This document shows positions 53,226-61,942 of a DNA stretch of 64,000 bases, piece after piece (positions within the stretch are counted from its first letter, which is position 1; the number at the start of each line of letters is the position of its first letter). The position numbers and the translations under genes are program-made. The notes under the pieces were generated by a model that had not been told where the DNA came from, made no database searches, and saw nothing but the letters and a program-made list of their open reading frames with translations. The stretch spans positions 2,046,001-2,110,000 of the forward strand of contig NZ_CP133721.1 in assembly GCF_031326205.1 (NCBI RefSeq). The letters are read 5' to 3'. The DNA is from Flavobacterium sp. 20NA77.7 (GTDB lineage Bacteria > Bacteroidota > Bacteroidia > Flavobacteriales > Flavobacteriaceae).

Positions 53226-54961
53226 AACGTTGTACTTATTTGAATACCTAATCCCGTACTTGGTGGAACAAATCTACACACACCACCTGCACAAACTAAT
53301 CCACCTCGTTGTCTTCCATAATTCAATGCAATTCTAGTGCTCCCTTTTTTATATGCTGTTCCAAAATTATAAAAATGAATATCAAATAAATCTATTTCGC
53401 TTATTGTATGCGTATTCGAATCAAACCCATAATTAAACATGTCTGTGGCAAAGAAAGACCATTTTTCGTTATGGTTATATTCTAAAGAACCTCCTAACCA
53501 ATTTTTTCTATCTGCATCAGCCCACATATGTTCTGCTGCTATTGTAAACGATTTTGCCCGAGGCAATACAACAGTTGCTTCAGCAAACAGAATGTTTGAT
53601 TTTACTAATGATTTTTGAAAAATGCCTCTTATATATTGATCGTTATAATATTGATTGATATAGGTAATATTTCCTTTTACTTTTGAGCTCAATTTTTTAG
53701 TTATTTCGATACTATAATCTGAAAAATACTTTTGACTTGATCCTAATATATTCGTATTATAATTAGGTGCATATTCGCCATTAGAATTATAATAGGCATA
53801 CGTTCCTTTTAAATTATACCAAGAAGATGCATTAACTGCTAATTTAGTTCCATACTTGCCACCAAGTGGGGATCCTTTTTTAAACTCGTAAAATAAGTCT
53901 ATTTGTCCGCCTATTTCTCCAAATTTTTGTATTTGCTCATCATATTGCATAGCGGTTTTACCTTGCGCTTGGTACACATAAATGTTAGCTAAATTAGAAT
54001 GATGTTGTTTTGTTAAACTAGGAATATAGTTCATTAATTTATCATTATAATTTAAACTTGTATTTTCTGGCGAATAAACTTCTAATTGACGCTCTGAAAG
54101 GAAAAACATATTCTCTATTCGTCTCAAATTAGCATCCAGGCCAAATCCTTTTTGTGAATAACCTAAATTTACTAAAAAAGCATTACCTGGTTTTACAAAA
54201 TTATAATTAAGATTATTCCCTTGTAGAATCGCGTCTTTAGATTTTAAATCATGCTCAACATTTACATAAAAATTATTTTTTTCAAAACCGATTCTATTTG
54301 AGACTACTGCTGTGTTTTCACTAAAATTTGTAATCCCAGCTGGTAATTTATCATTTCTATTTACGTAACTAAATCCATAATTTAATTCGAAAGAAGTGAA
54401 GTCAAATAATTGAGCTACATTCATTTCTGCATTAAAACCAATGGTAGTGCCTTTAGTAACTTCAAATCCAGAACGTTGTTTTCCATATAAAGCGGTTAAC
54501 GTTATAGATTCGAATGGTTTGTAAATAATTCTTCCTCCTCGAAGCGCATTATTTATACCCAAGGAACGATCTTCCCAACTCCTTAAAGCTAAACCGCTCC
54601 CAAATTGCTCATAAAAATGACCTATATTAATTTCTAATTTTGTTGATTTATACCGTGCATAATATGTTCCGAAATTAGTTTTAGAAAATTTAGGATTATA
54701 ATTTAATAACGCTTCATTTGTATAAGATTCTACTTGAGTGCCAATAGTAAATTTACCATAATTCAAATTGAGCAATAAATAATTATTTGATCGTAGCGGA
54801 ATCGAGTTGTGTTGAATACCTCTATTTACATCATTTGTATACCATTGTCCATTTCCTTCATAACTTCCAGATAATTTTAATTTTGATTTTATAGTATCTT
54901 TATCTTGTGCATGTAATGCTATACCAAATAGAAATGTTGTTAAAATGAGATATTTTTTCAT
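53222..54961 (-). CDS. DUF6029-family outer-membrane barrel protein
   Basis: 579 residues with a signal peptide (1-18, ending ALHAQ). The remainder is made of amphipathic beta strands, with the conserved-looking GHFYEQFGSGLALRSWEDR near 125 and a C-terminal IQISTTF. The pattern matches the DUF6029 family of Bacteroidota barrels as I recall it. A Cys pair, CAGGVC, lies near the end. The converging SprA-like gene overlaps by 4 bp, and a TlpA gene lies 108 bp upstream in the same direction. I see no clear promoter in that gap. The function is unknown. Confidence 0.82.
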   Translation of the reverse strand: MKKYLILTTFLFGIALHAQDKDTIKSKLKLSGSYEGNGQWYTNDVNRGIQHNSIPLRSNNYLLLNLNYGKFTIGTQVESYTNEALLNYNPKFSKTNFGTYYARYKSTKLEINIGHFYEQFGSGLALRSWEDRSLGINNALRGGRIIYKPFESITLTALYGKQRSGFEVTKGTTIGFNAEMNVAQLFDFTSFELNYGFSYVNRNDKLPAGITNFSENTAVVSNRIGFEKNNFYVNVEHDLKSKDAILQGNNLNYNFVKPGNAFLVNLGYSQKGFGLDANLRRIENMFFLSERQLEVYSPENTSLNYNDKLMNYIPSLTKQHHSNLANIYVYQAQGKTAMQYDEQIQKFGEIGGQIDLFYEFKKGSPLGGKYGTKLAVNASSWYNLKGTYAYYNSNGEYAPNYNTNILGSSQKYFSDYSIEITKKLSSKVKGNITYINQYYNDQYIRGIFQKSLVKSNILFAEATVVLPRAKSFTIAAEHMWADADRKNWLGGSLEYNHNEKWSFFATDMFNYGFDSNTHTISEIDLFDIHFYNFGTAYKKGSTRIALNYGRQRGGLVCAGGVCRFVPPSTGLGIQISTTF

Positions 54962-55069
54962 ATGTAAATATTTATTGTTTTTTTAAGGTCATATGGTATC
55001 GCTTTATTTTCATTGGTGTTTGTTTGCACAAACTTTTTGTTAATAGCGATTTCATAGATAAATTTTTTG

Positions 55070-55552
55070 TTACTTCAATTTCAATAATTCTTCTAATAAT
55101 TGTCCTTCGCTTCCAGGCGCATGACCATTTTGTGTGAATACTATTTCACCATTTTTAACAATAATTAAATAGGGCACATTCGCTATACCTAAACTTCTTT
55201 TAAACTCTTGATTCGTATCTAAAAGAACTTCATACTCCCATGCTTTACCATTTACTAATGGCTTAACACGTTTTGTGGTTCTTGAATCATCTACAGAAAC
55301 GGCTATGATTTGAACGTTTGATTTTGTTTGCCACTCTTCATAAACATCATTTATTGCATCTAATTCTTGAATGCATGGCGCACACCAAGTTGCCCAAAAC
55401 GAAAAAACATATAATTTATCTTTTTCATTAAAATTGTTGGTGGTCGAAACAGATGTTCCTTCAATATTTTTAAGAGAAACGTTTGGGAGTTTTTTTTGTG
55501 ACCATCCTATGACACAGAAAAACAAAAAGATAACTACTATATTTTTTTTCAT
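55070..55552 (-). CDS. TlpA-family periplasmic thiol-disulfide protein (CAPC)
   Basis: 160 residues with a signal peptide (about 1-18, ending GWSQ). The redoxin core has SFWATWCAPCIQELDAI, then VQIIAVSVDDSR and IANVPYLIIVKNG with the cis-Pro. This is a typical TlpA/ResA-like reductase. It lies between two genes for envelope proteins, the DUF6029 barrel downstream and an Omp28-like lipoprotein divergently upstream. The partner is unknown. Confidence 0.9.
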   Translation of the reverse strand: MKKNIVVIFLFFCVIGWSQKKLPNVSLKNIEGTSVSTTNNFNEKDKLYVFSFWATWCAPCIQELDAINDVYEEWQTKSNVQIIAVSVDDSRTTKRVKPLVNGKAWEYEVLLDTNQEFKRSLGIANVPYLIIVKNGEIVFTQNGHAPGSEGQLLEELLKLK

Positions 55553-55653
55553 TGTTCAAATTATTAATTTCATACAAATAAACCATTTTTTTTGTTTTAT
55601 ATGAAATAATTGACGTTATTTGTGATACAAACTACTAAAAAACAATCATTATT

Positions 55654-56484
55654 ATGAAAAAACTTACTACATCAGCATTATTATTAGCTGCAATTTTATT
55701 AACTTCATGTGGCGGAAGCGATGACAATTCTGGAGGAAATGGAAACGGTGGTGGATCAACTCCTGTTACTCCCATAGCTGGAAAATTTACAAAAAATGTT
55801 TTAATTGAAGATTTTACAGGTACATGGTGTGGTTATTGTCCTCGTGTTGCTTATGGAATAGAAAAGGTATTAGAGCAAAATATTACAGCTGTACCGGTTG
55901 CTATTCATAGAGGTAATGACCCTTATAATTTTGCGGAAGGTTCAACTTTAGAATCTCAAATTAACTTAACGGGATACCCTACTGCAATGATTAACAGAAC
56001 ATTAGATTGGGCTTACCCAGAACCAAACAACACAATTCAAGTTAAAAATCAAACTGGACCCAATGCAGATTTAGGTATTGCTATGAATTCGACTGTAGCA
56101 AACGGAACAATAAATTTAGATGTTAAAGTTAAATTTGATGCTAACATGACTGGTTTAAAATTAGTTGTTTATGCTTTAGAAAACAATTTAATTTACAACC
56201 AAACTAACTATACTTCTTATTATGGTGGTGTTTCTACCATTCAAAATTTTGAACATGACAACGTTTTAAGAGCTAGTTTAACCAATATATTAGGTGATGC
56301 AATTACAAGTAACACAAATGATGGTGATATTTATACAAGAAATTTCACTGTTAATGTGCCTAGTAATGTTGCCAATGCATCGAATTTATCATTTGTTGCT
56401 TTTGTAATTGGAACTGATAACAAAGCAATTAATGTTAGAGCTGCTTTACCAAATGTAAATCAAACTTTTCAAGAAAATCAATAA
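55654..56484 (+). CDS. Omp28-related lipoprotein with a thioredoxin-like active site
   Basis: 276 residues. A lipoprotein signal ends in LLTSC (Cys19), followed by a Gly/Ser-rich spacer GGSDDNSGGNGNGGG. The domain then begins VLIEDFTGTWCGYCPRV, the Omp28 pattern with a CxxC site, and has cis-Pro in LTGYPTAMINR. The C-terminal half (about 140-276) is beta-rich. Omp28 proteins are surface or outer-membrane lipoproteins first known from Porphyromonas. The CGYC site suggests thiol exchange on exported proteins. It diverges from a TlpA gene and ends at a strong terminator. Confidence 0.88.
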   Translation: MKKLTTSALLLAAILLTSCGGSDDNSGGNGNGGGSTPVTPIAGKFTKNVLIEDFTGTWCGYCPRVAYGIEKVLEQNITAVPVAIHRGNDPYNFAEGSTLESQINLTGYPTAMINRTLDWAYPEPNNTIQVKNQTGPNADLGIAMNSTVANGTINLDVKVKFDANMTGLKLVVYALENNLIYNQTNYTSYYGGVSTIQNFEHDNVLRASLTNILGDAITSNTNDGDIYTRNFTVNVPSNVANASNLSFVAFVIGTDNKAINVRAALPNVNQTFQENQ

Positions 56485-56497
56485 TAAAAAATATGTT

Positions 56498-56529
56498 AAA
56501 AAAGACGCATTAATGCGTCTTTTTTTTTT
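56498..56529 (+). terminator. Intrinsic terminator after the Omp28-like gene
   Basis: AAAAAAGACGCATT and AATGCGTCTTTTTT arms with almost no loop, followed by more T, give a strong hairpin. It begins 13 bp after the stop codon. An in-frame ATG of the next gene (56513) lies within it and cannot be the real start. Confidence 0.88.
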
Positions 56530-56546
56530 ATCTAGTATTTTTAAGG

Positions 56547-56554
56547 TATTTTTG
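56547..56554 (+). promoter_or_regulatory. -7 element of the T9SS cargo gene
   Basis: TATTTTTG, an exact TAnnTTTG match, lies 18 nt before the ATG at 56573. The -33 position falls in the T-run of the preceding terminator, so no TTG is present. Confidence 0.5.
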
Positions 56555-56572
56555 TTGTTCAAGATTTCTTTT

Positions 56573-59500
56573 ATGAAAAGATTAATAACATTTGTTTTTA
56601 TTATATTTTTTGCAACAGCAAATGCTCAATTGAGCAACAAACATTGGATTCCACCTTTACATTCAAGAGACGAAACGGCTATTGAAGGTCATTTTTTATA
56701 TTTATCTACACCCGAGACCAATCCTTTTCAAGTTACAGTTACAACTGGAGATGGGGTGCCTGTAACAGGATCTCCATTTACAATTTCACAAAACACACCT
56801 GTGGTAGTGAATGTTGGTGTTGGCCAACCTACTAGTATGTTTTTAGACATGACAGATGTGAACATTGTAAAATCAGATAAAGGTTTAATTCTTCAAGGAT
56901 CAAAGGATTTTTATGTGAGTTTTAGAATGCGAGCTGCAAATCATGCCGAAACATTAATCTCAAAAGGTCGTCCCGGTATTGGTACAAGTTTTAGATTAGG
57001 CAGTACACCTCAAGGAGGTGAAATTAGCCTTAGAAATTTCGTTTCCAGCGTAATGGCAACTGAAGATAACACAACCATTACATTATCAGATTACAATTCA
57101 AATGTTACGTTTGTTTCTGGTGCAGGCATACTAAATGATGATTCACAAACTTTTACTTTAAATGCAGGTCAAACAATTGTTTTTAGTGGATACGCCGATA
57201 ATGTGAATAATCATACTGGATTTATTGGAGCGTTGCTTACCGCAACAAAACCAGTTGCAGTTAATACTGGTAATGCACACGGGGGTGTTTCAAATAATGG
57301 TTCGGACTTAACATTAGACCAAATTGTTTCTGCATCTCAAATCGGAACAGAATATATTTTTATTAGAGGTAATGGACTTGACGATATGGAAAATCCTTTA
57401 CTAATTGCTAATGAAGACAATACAGATGTATTTGTTAATGGAAGCGCCACGCCCCTACAAACTCTTAATGCTGGAGATTTTTTAAGAATTCCCGCGTCTT
57501 ATTACCAAGGCACAATAAATAAAAATATTTATGTAACTGCTTCTAAACCTGTTTTTGCTTATCAGCTTATTGGTGGTGCAGCTTCATATCCAACATCCGG
57601 CTTAAATTTTATTCCTCCATTAAGTTGCTTTTTTCAGAATTCTGTAAATTTACCAGCAGTAGATGCAATTGGATCAACTACATATAATAGTTCGTTAATG
57701 ATTTTAACCTATTCATCGGCAACACTAACCGTGAATGGAGCAACAATTAGTGCTACTCAAGCTCAAACAGTTCTTGGAAACACGGACTGGGTTACTTATA
57801 GACTAAATGGTTATAGTGGAAATGTAAATGTAGTTTCTACAGGCCCTTTAGCGGTAGGTGTTTTTGGAGCAAGTGGTGCAGCGGGTTATGCAGGATATTA
57901 TTCTGGATTTGGAAGTGCGCCACAAGATACAGACGTAGTGGTTTGTTCTTCAGCTACTAAAAATTTATTTGACGAAATAAGCGGGAATCCTGGAACAGGA
58001 GGAACATGGACTGTACCAGCAGGAGGCGCGCCTTTAAACGGGAACATATTCAACCCTGCTGTAAATATACCTGGGGAATATATTTATACGTTTACTAAAG
58101 ATTGTAATGCTTCCCTCGTAACAGTAAGTGTAAAAGTCAATGTATCCGTTCAGCCTGGAAATAATCCCGGAATAAGCACAACAAAGAATACATGTATTAA
58201 TGAATCAAGTTTTGACTTAATTTCACTTTTAGGAACAAATATTACGCCAGGCGGTACATGGTCTCCAGCTTTAGCAAGCGGAACAAGCATCTTTAATCCC
58301 GCAGTTGATACAAGTGGTATTTACACTTATACACTTCCAGCAACTGCTGTTTGTCCCGAATTAACAGCTTCTGTAACTGTTACGAATAATGCTTTGCCTG
58401 TTATAAATACTATTACTGACTTAGAAGAATGTGATACGAATGCAGATGGAGATGATACAAATGGACAAACCACTTTTACATTAACCAATAAAACTTCAGA
58501 AATTATAGGGTCATTAAGCAATATTATTGTTACGTACCATATTTCAAATACTGATGCAACATCTAATCTAAATCCAATAACTACATATGTGGGTGGAAAT
58601 ACAACTATATATGTTCGTATAACGAATAGCATAACTAATTGTTTCAATACCTCAAGCTTTTTGGCAAAAGTAACCCCAAAACCGATTGTCTTAAATGAGG
58701 TAAATTTAAAACAATGTGATGATGATACAGATGCAATAAGTACATTCAATTTAACAGAAGCTAATTCTATAATTACTTCTGGGACAAACTTAACTTTTAC
58801 TTATTATGCCTTACAAGCTGATGCAATTAGCGGGACTAATGCAATTGCAAATAGCAGTAATTATATTTCAGCAAACAATGGTGTTGTTTGGACTAGAATT
58901 GTAAATGACAAAGGTTGTTTTAGAATTTCAAAAGTTAATTTATTAGTTTCCACAACACAAGTACCTAGTACTTTTAACATCGTTATGAATGAATGTGATG
59001 ATTATATTAGTGCCACAGACCCAAGTGATGATGGTTATGATTATTTTAGTTTTACAAATGCAACCTCTACAATTTTAGCTTTGTTTCCTGGCAATCAAAA
59101 CTTAACGGTTACATATTACACTTCACAAGCTAATGCATTAGCGGAAACAAATGCAATTACAAATCTAACCAACTTCAGAAATACAGTACCAAACCTTCAG
59201 GTTATATGGGTTCGTATAGATAGTAATTTATTTAACGATTGTGTGGGATTAGGACCATATATCTCATTAAAAGTAAATCCTTTACCTAATTTTGACCTGC
59301 CAGAAACGATGTTAGTATGTGTAAATCCTGTTACAGGAACAGGTAGTTATAGTATCAACGCTACACCTCAAACCCCAGGAGTTTATTCTTATGTTTGGAC
59401 ACCTACAAATCCATCACTAGATGCTTTTGGAAATCAAACCGCTTTTTTTAATGCACATCAAACAGGCACTTATTCGGTTGTTGTAACAAATACTGCTACA

Positions 59501-60034
59501 AACTGTATACGTCAAGATGAGATAGTAATTACCACTTCTTCTCCACCTGTATCGGTAACTGCGGTATTAATAACCCCTTTATTTAGCTCTGGTCTTTCAA
59601 GTATTCAGGCTAATGCAACAGGAGGATTTGGCGAATATGAATACAGTTTAGATGGTATAGATTGGCAAGACAGTCCAATTTTTACCAATTTAGAAAACGG
59701 GACTTATATTGTTCAAGTAAGAGATAAAGAGCATTGTGATATTCGTTTTTCAAATCCTATTCAAACTATTTCGTATCCAAATTTCTTTACACCAAATGGG
59801 GATAGTTACAATGATTTTTGGAACATAAACGGGTTAACTCCAAATTTTGAAGCCAAAATTTATATTTACGATCGCTATGGAAAATTAATAAAAAGATTGA
59901 AACCTAATGAAGTAGGCTGGGATGGAACATTCAATGGTCAGCCTTTAACTTCTACAGACTATTGGTTTAAAATTGAATACAAAGAAAATAATCAGTTCAA
60001 AGAGTTTAAATCCCATTTTTCATTAAAAAGATAA
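56573..60034 (+). CDS. Large secreted T9SS type B sorting-domain protein with an IgGFc-binding-like N-terminus
   Basis: 1153 residues from the ATG at 56573; the upstream ATG at 56513 is in a terminator. The signal peptide ends TANAQ (1-18). Residues about 20-450 resemble the IgGFc-binding protein N-terminal domain (HWIPPLHSR, VPVTGSPFTIS). Two Ig/PKD-like modules share a GGTW...FNPAV..(P/S)G.Y.YT pattern (about 480-620). Three modules start with ECD or QCD (near 624, 709, 809) and share a TYY..QA-type core. The C-terminal 90 residues, from NFFTPNGDSYNDFWNI through YDRYGKLIKRL to DYWFKIEY, are the CHU_C/type B sorting domain, so it is exported by the type IX system to the cell surface. It may be an adhesin. 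Confidence 0.9.
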   Translation: MKRLITFVFIIFFATANAQLSNKHWIPPLHSRDETAIEGHFLYLSTPETNPFQVTVTTGDGVPVTGSPFTISQNTPVVVNVGVGQPTSMFLDMTDVNIVKSDKGLILQGSKDFYVSFRMRAANHAETLISKGRPGIGTSFRLGSTPQGGEISLRNFVSSVMATEDNTTITLSDYNSNVTFVSGAGILNDDSQTFTLNAGQTIVFSGYADNVNNHTGFIGALLTATKPVAVNTGNAHGGVSNNGSDLTLDQIVSASQIGTEYIFIRGNGLDDMENPLLIANEDNTDVFVNGSATPLQTLNAGDFLRIPASYYQGTINKNIYVTASKPVFAYQLIGGAASYPTSGLNFIPPLSCFFQNSVNLPAVDAIGSTTYNSSLMILTYSSATLTVNGATISATQAQTVLGNTDWVTYRLNGYSGNVNVVSTGPLAVGVFGASGAAGYAGYYSGFGSAPQDTDVVVCSSATKNLFDEISGNPGTGGTWTVPAGGAPLNGNIFNPAVNIPGEYIYTFTKDCNASLVTVSVKVNVSVQPGNNPGISTTKNTCINESSFDLISLLGTNITPGGTWSPALASGTSIFNPAVDTSGIYTYTLPATAVCPELTASVTVTNNALPVINTITDLEECDTNADGDDTNGQTTFTLTNKTSEIIGSLSNIIVTYHISNTDATSNLNPITTYVGGNTTIYVRITNSITNCFNTSSFLAKVTPKPIVLNEVNLKQCDDDTDAISTFNLTEANSIITSGTNLTFTYYALQADAISGTNAIANSSNYISANNGVVWTRIVNDKGCFRISKVNLLVSTTQVPSTFNIVMNECDDYISATDPSDDGYDYFSFTNATSTILALFPGNQNLTVTYYTSQANALAETNAITNLTNFRNTVPNLQVIWVRIDSNLFNDCVGLGPYISLKVNPLPNFDLPETMLVCVNPVTGTGSYSINATPQTPGVYSYVWTPTNPSLDAFGNQTAFFNAHQTGTYSVVVTNTATNCIRQDEIVITTSSPPVSVTAVLITPLFSSGLSSIQANATGGFGEYEYSLDGIDWQDSPIFTNLENGTYIVQVRDKEHCDIRFSNPIQTISYPNFFTPNGDSYNDFWNINGLTPNFEAKIYIYDRYGKLIKRLKPNEVGWDGTFNGQPLTSTDYWFKIEYKENNQFKEFKSHFSLKR

Positions 60035-60035
60035 T

Positions 60036-60782
60036 ATGGAACCTTATATACATTCTGAAATAAAAAATGCTATTGGCTTTATTACATTTTTCCATCCTGC
60101 AGGAAATAGTTTCCCTAGTAAACAATTAGAAAAATTAGTAAGCACAATAAATGAGCTAGATACACATTCTGAAGTACAGATTCTTGTACTTCAAAGTGAA
60201 GGCAATACGTTTTGTGCAGGAGCTTCTTTTGATGAATTACTCCAAATTACAGATGTAACATCGGGTGAAAAATTCTTCGCAGGCTTTGCAAACGTTATCA
60301 ATGCTATGCGAACTTGTTCTAAATTAATTATTGGAAAAGCACAAGGAAAAGCTGTGGGAGGTGGTGTTGGACTTTTAGCAGCATGTGATTATGTCATTGC
60401 TACTCCAGAAGCAGCAATAAAATTATCTGAATTAACTATTGGAATAGGCCCTTTTGTTATTGAACCTGCAGTGAGTAGAAAAATTGGGAAAACAGCGATG
60501 TCTGAACTAGCATTAACGGCAAATGAATGGAAAGACGCTAAGTGGGCATTTGAAAAAGGCCTCTATTCACAACTTGCTACCAAAGAAACTTTAGAGGAAG
60601 TAGCATTAACTTTAGCAACTCAATTAGCAAGTTACAATCGTGATGCGATTCGTGCTTTGAAAAACGTTTTTTGGGAAGGAACTTCACATTGGGAAACCTT
60701 ATTACCCGAACGAGCAAAAATTTCTGGGGAACTTGTATTATCTAATTTTACAAAAAATGCATTAAAAGCATTCAAAAAATAA
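60036..60782 (+). CDS. Enoyl-CoA hydratase/isomerase family protein
   Basis: 248 residues. The crotonase signature is GKAQGKAVGGGVGLLAACDYVIAT, and FCAGASFDELL forms the first oxyanion segment. The Glu pair of true hydratases corresponds to Ala/Ser and Glu in ITFG-type positions; here AAIKLSELTIGIGPFVIEPAV holds one Glu (SEL) and another (IEP), so hydratase activity is possible. It recalls methylglutaconyl-CoA hydratase-like proteins of leucine breakdown, but I cannot fix the substrate. It starts 1 bp after the T9SS cargo stop and converges on the dioxygenase gene with a 3-bp gap. Confidence 0.85.
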   Translation: MEPYIHSEIKNAIGFITFFHPAGNSFPSKQLEKLVSTINELDTHSEVQILVLQSEGNTFCAGASFDELLQITDVTSGEKFFAGFANVINAMRTCSKLIIGKAQGKAVGGGVGLLAACDYVIATPEAAIKLSELTIGIGPFVIEPAVSRKIGKTAMSELALTANEWKDAKWAFEKGLYSQLATKETLEEVALTLATQLASYNRDAIRALKNVFWEGTSHWETLLPERAKISGELVLSNFTKNALKAFKK

Positions 60783-60785
60783 AGA

Positions 60786-61388
60786 TTAGCTGGTTTTTAA
60801 CCAACCTGTAATACTAAATCTTTCCCGCTTTACAGGCATTACTTCATGTTCCAGTTTTTGACTATCAAAAATAACAACACGCCCTTTCTCAGGATAAATG
60901 GTTATTGCTTCGTTGTCCTTATAAATTACTAATGCACCACCATATTCTGGCAACCAATTTTCATCATTTAAATAACAAACTAAAGATAATCTTCGTCGTT
61001 TATCATTTTGAAAAATATCTAAATGCCTTTTATAAAAAGTGCCTTCTGGATAAACAGCATAATGAAATTCCTTAGTAGATATTCCTAAAAAACAAGTAGC
61101 ATTAAGGTACGCTACAAAATCTTGTACTTTACTAAAAAAAACAGCTGATGATGCTGTCTGATGTGCTTCATCTAACCACAAAATATAATCACCTCGAACA
61201 GCTTCAATAATTTTTTCGTCTATTTTATTACCAATAGCAGATTTTTTAAACTGTGTAGCAGCAAATGCATCATCTAAACCTTTACGAAGTGTATTAACTT
61301 CATCAGATGTAAAAAAATGATCTACAACAGCATATTCGTGTTCTAAAATTCCATCAATTATTGTTTCATAAAGATGATTACGATTCAT
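60786..61388 (-). CDS. 2-oxoglutarate/Fe(II)-dependent dioxygenase (prolyl 4-hydroxylase type)
   Basis: 200 residues. The iron ligands are His and Asp in FYKRHLDIFQND and His in KLEHEVMPV, with Arg in KRERFSITGW binding 2-oxoglutarate. RRRLSLVCYLN and YGGALVIY complete the double-stranded beta-helix pattern of the P4Hc family. Substrates of this group include protein prolines and lysines; here the target is unknown. It diverges from queD and has a -7 box 17 nt upstream. Confidence 0.9.
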   Translation of the reverse strand: MNRNHLYETIIDGILEHEYAVVDHFFTSDEVNTLRKGLDDAFAATQFKKSAIGNKIDEKIIEAVRGDYILWLDEAHQTASSAVFFSKVQDFVAYLNATCFLGISTKEFHYAVYPEGTFYKRHLDIFQNDKRRRLSLVCYLNDENWLPEYGGALVIYKDNEAITIYPEKGRVVIFDSQKLEHEVMPVKRERFSITGWLKTS

Positions 61389-61404
61389 GTTCTTTATTTT
61401 ATTA

Positions 61405-61412
61405 CAAATATA
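61405..61412 (-). promoter_or_regulatory. -7 element of the 2OG-Fe(II) oxygenase gene
   Basis: TATATTTG on the minus strand, 16 nt upstream of the ATG at 61388. There is no TTG at the usual -33 distance. It partly overlaps the opposite-strand queD promoter region. Confidence 0.5.
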
Positions 61413-61413
61413 A

Positions 61414-61446
61414 TTGATTTTTTAGCGATTATATTTATTAATTTTG
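61414..61446 (+). promoter_or_regulatory. Promoter of queD
   Basis: TTG (61414-61416), a 22-nt spacer and TAATTTTG (61439-61446) fit the consensus. The in-frame TTG at 61444 lies in the -7 box, so translation should start at the ATG at 61465. Confidence 0.65.
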
Positions 61447-61464
61447 TCGTTCAAAGACAATCTT

Positions 61465-61917
61465 ATGAGTAAAATTAGAATTACTAAACAATTTAATTTT
61501 GAAACAGGCCATGCTCTTTTTGGCTATGACGGAAAATGTAAAAATGTTCACGGACATAGTTACAAATTATCTGTAACGGTAATTGGCGAACCTATTACAG
61601 ACTCCTCAAATGTGAAATTTGGAATGGTAATAGACTTTGGTGATTTAAAAAAAATTGTAAAAGAAGAAATAGTAGATATCTTTGACCATGCTACAGTATT
61701 TAATCAAAATACACCTCATATTGAATTAGCAAAAGAATTAAAAGACAGAGGTCACCACGTAATTTTAGTAGATTACCAGCCTACCAGCGAGAATATGGTA
61801 ATTGACTTTTCTACCAAAATCAAAAATCGTTTGCCGGATACTATAAAATTGTTTTCGCTTAAACTACAAGAAACGGAAACATCTTTTGCTGAATGGTATG
61901 CTAGTGATAATTTTTAA
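61465..61917 (+). CDS. queD: 6-carboxy-5,6,7,8-tetrahydropterin synthase (QueD family)
   Basis: 150 residues from the ATG at 61465 (MSKIRITKQFNFETGHALFG). A TTG start at 61444 is inside the promoter and is rejected. The zinc ligands are His in FETGHAL and the pair in KNVHGHSYKL; the catalytic Cys in GKCKNVHGH and the late Glu in LQETETSFAEW are present. The enzyme makes carboxytetrahydropterin for queuosine and related 7-deazapurines. A 6-pyruvoyltetrahydropterin synthase role is the alternative, as the two look alike. It has its own promoter. Confidence 0.9.
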   Translation: MSKIRITKQFNFETGHALFGYDGKCKNVHGHSYKLSVTVIGEPITDSSNVKFGMVIDFGDLKKIVKEEIVDIFDHATVFNQNTPHIELAKELKDRGHHVILVDYQPTSENMVIDFSTKIKNRLPDTIKLFSLKLQETETSFAEWYASDNF

Positions 61918-61921
61918 TTAC

Positions 61922-61929
61922 TACATTTG
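61922..61929 (+). promoter_or_regulatory. -7 element before lpxH
   Basis: TACATTTG is an exact TAnnTTTG match 13 nt before the TTG start of lpxH. No TTG occurs at the -33 position. Confidence 0.4.
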
Positions 61930-61942
61930 TTAAAAAAAGATT

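Noticed and set aside
56513..56572. Upstream ATG for the T9SS cargo gene
   Set aside because: It lies in the stem of the preceding gene's terminator, upstream of the cargo gene's own -7 box.
58327..58749. 140-codon minus-strand frame inside the T9SS cargo gene
   Set aside because: It is antisense to repeated Thr/Asn-rich modules, which open frames by composition.
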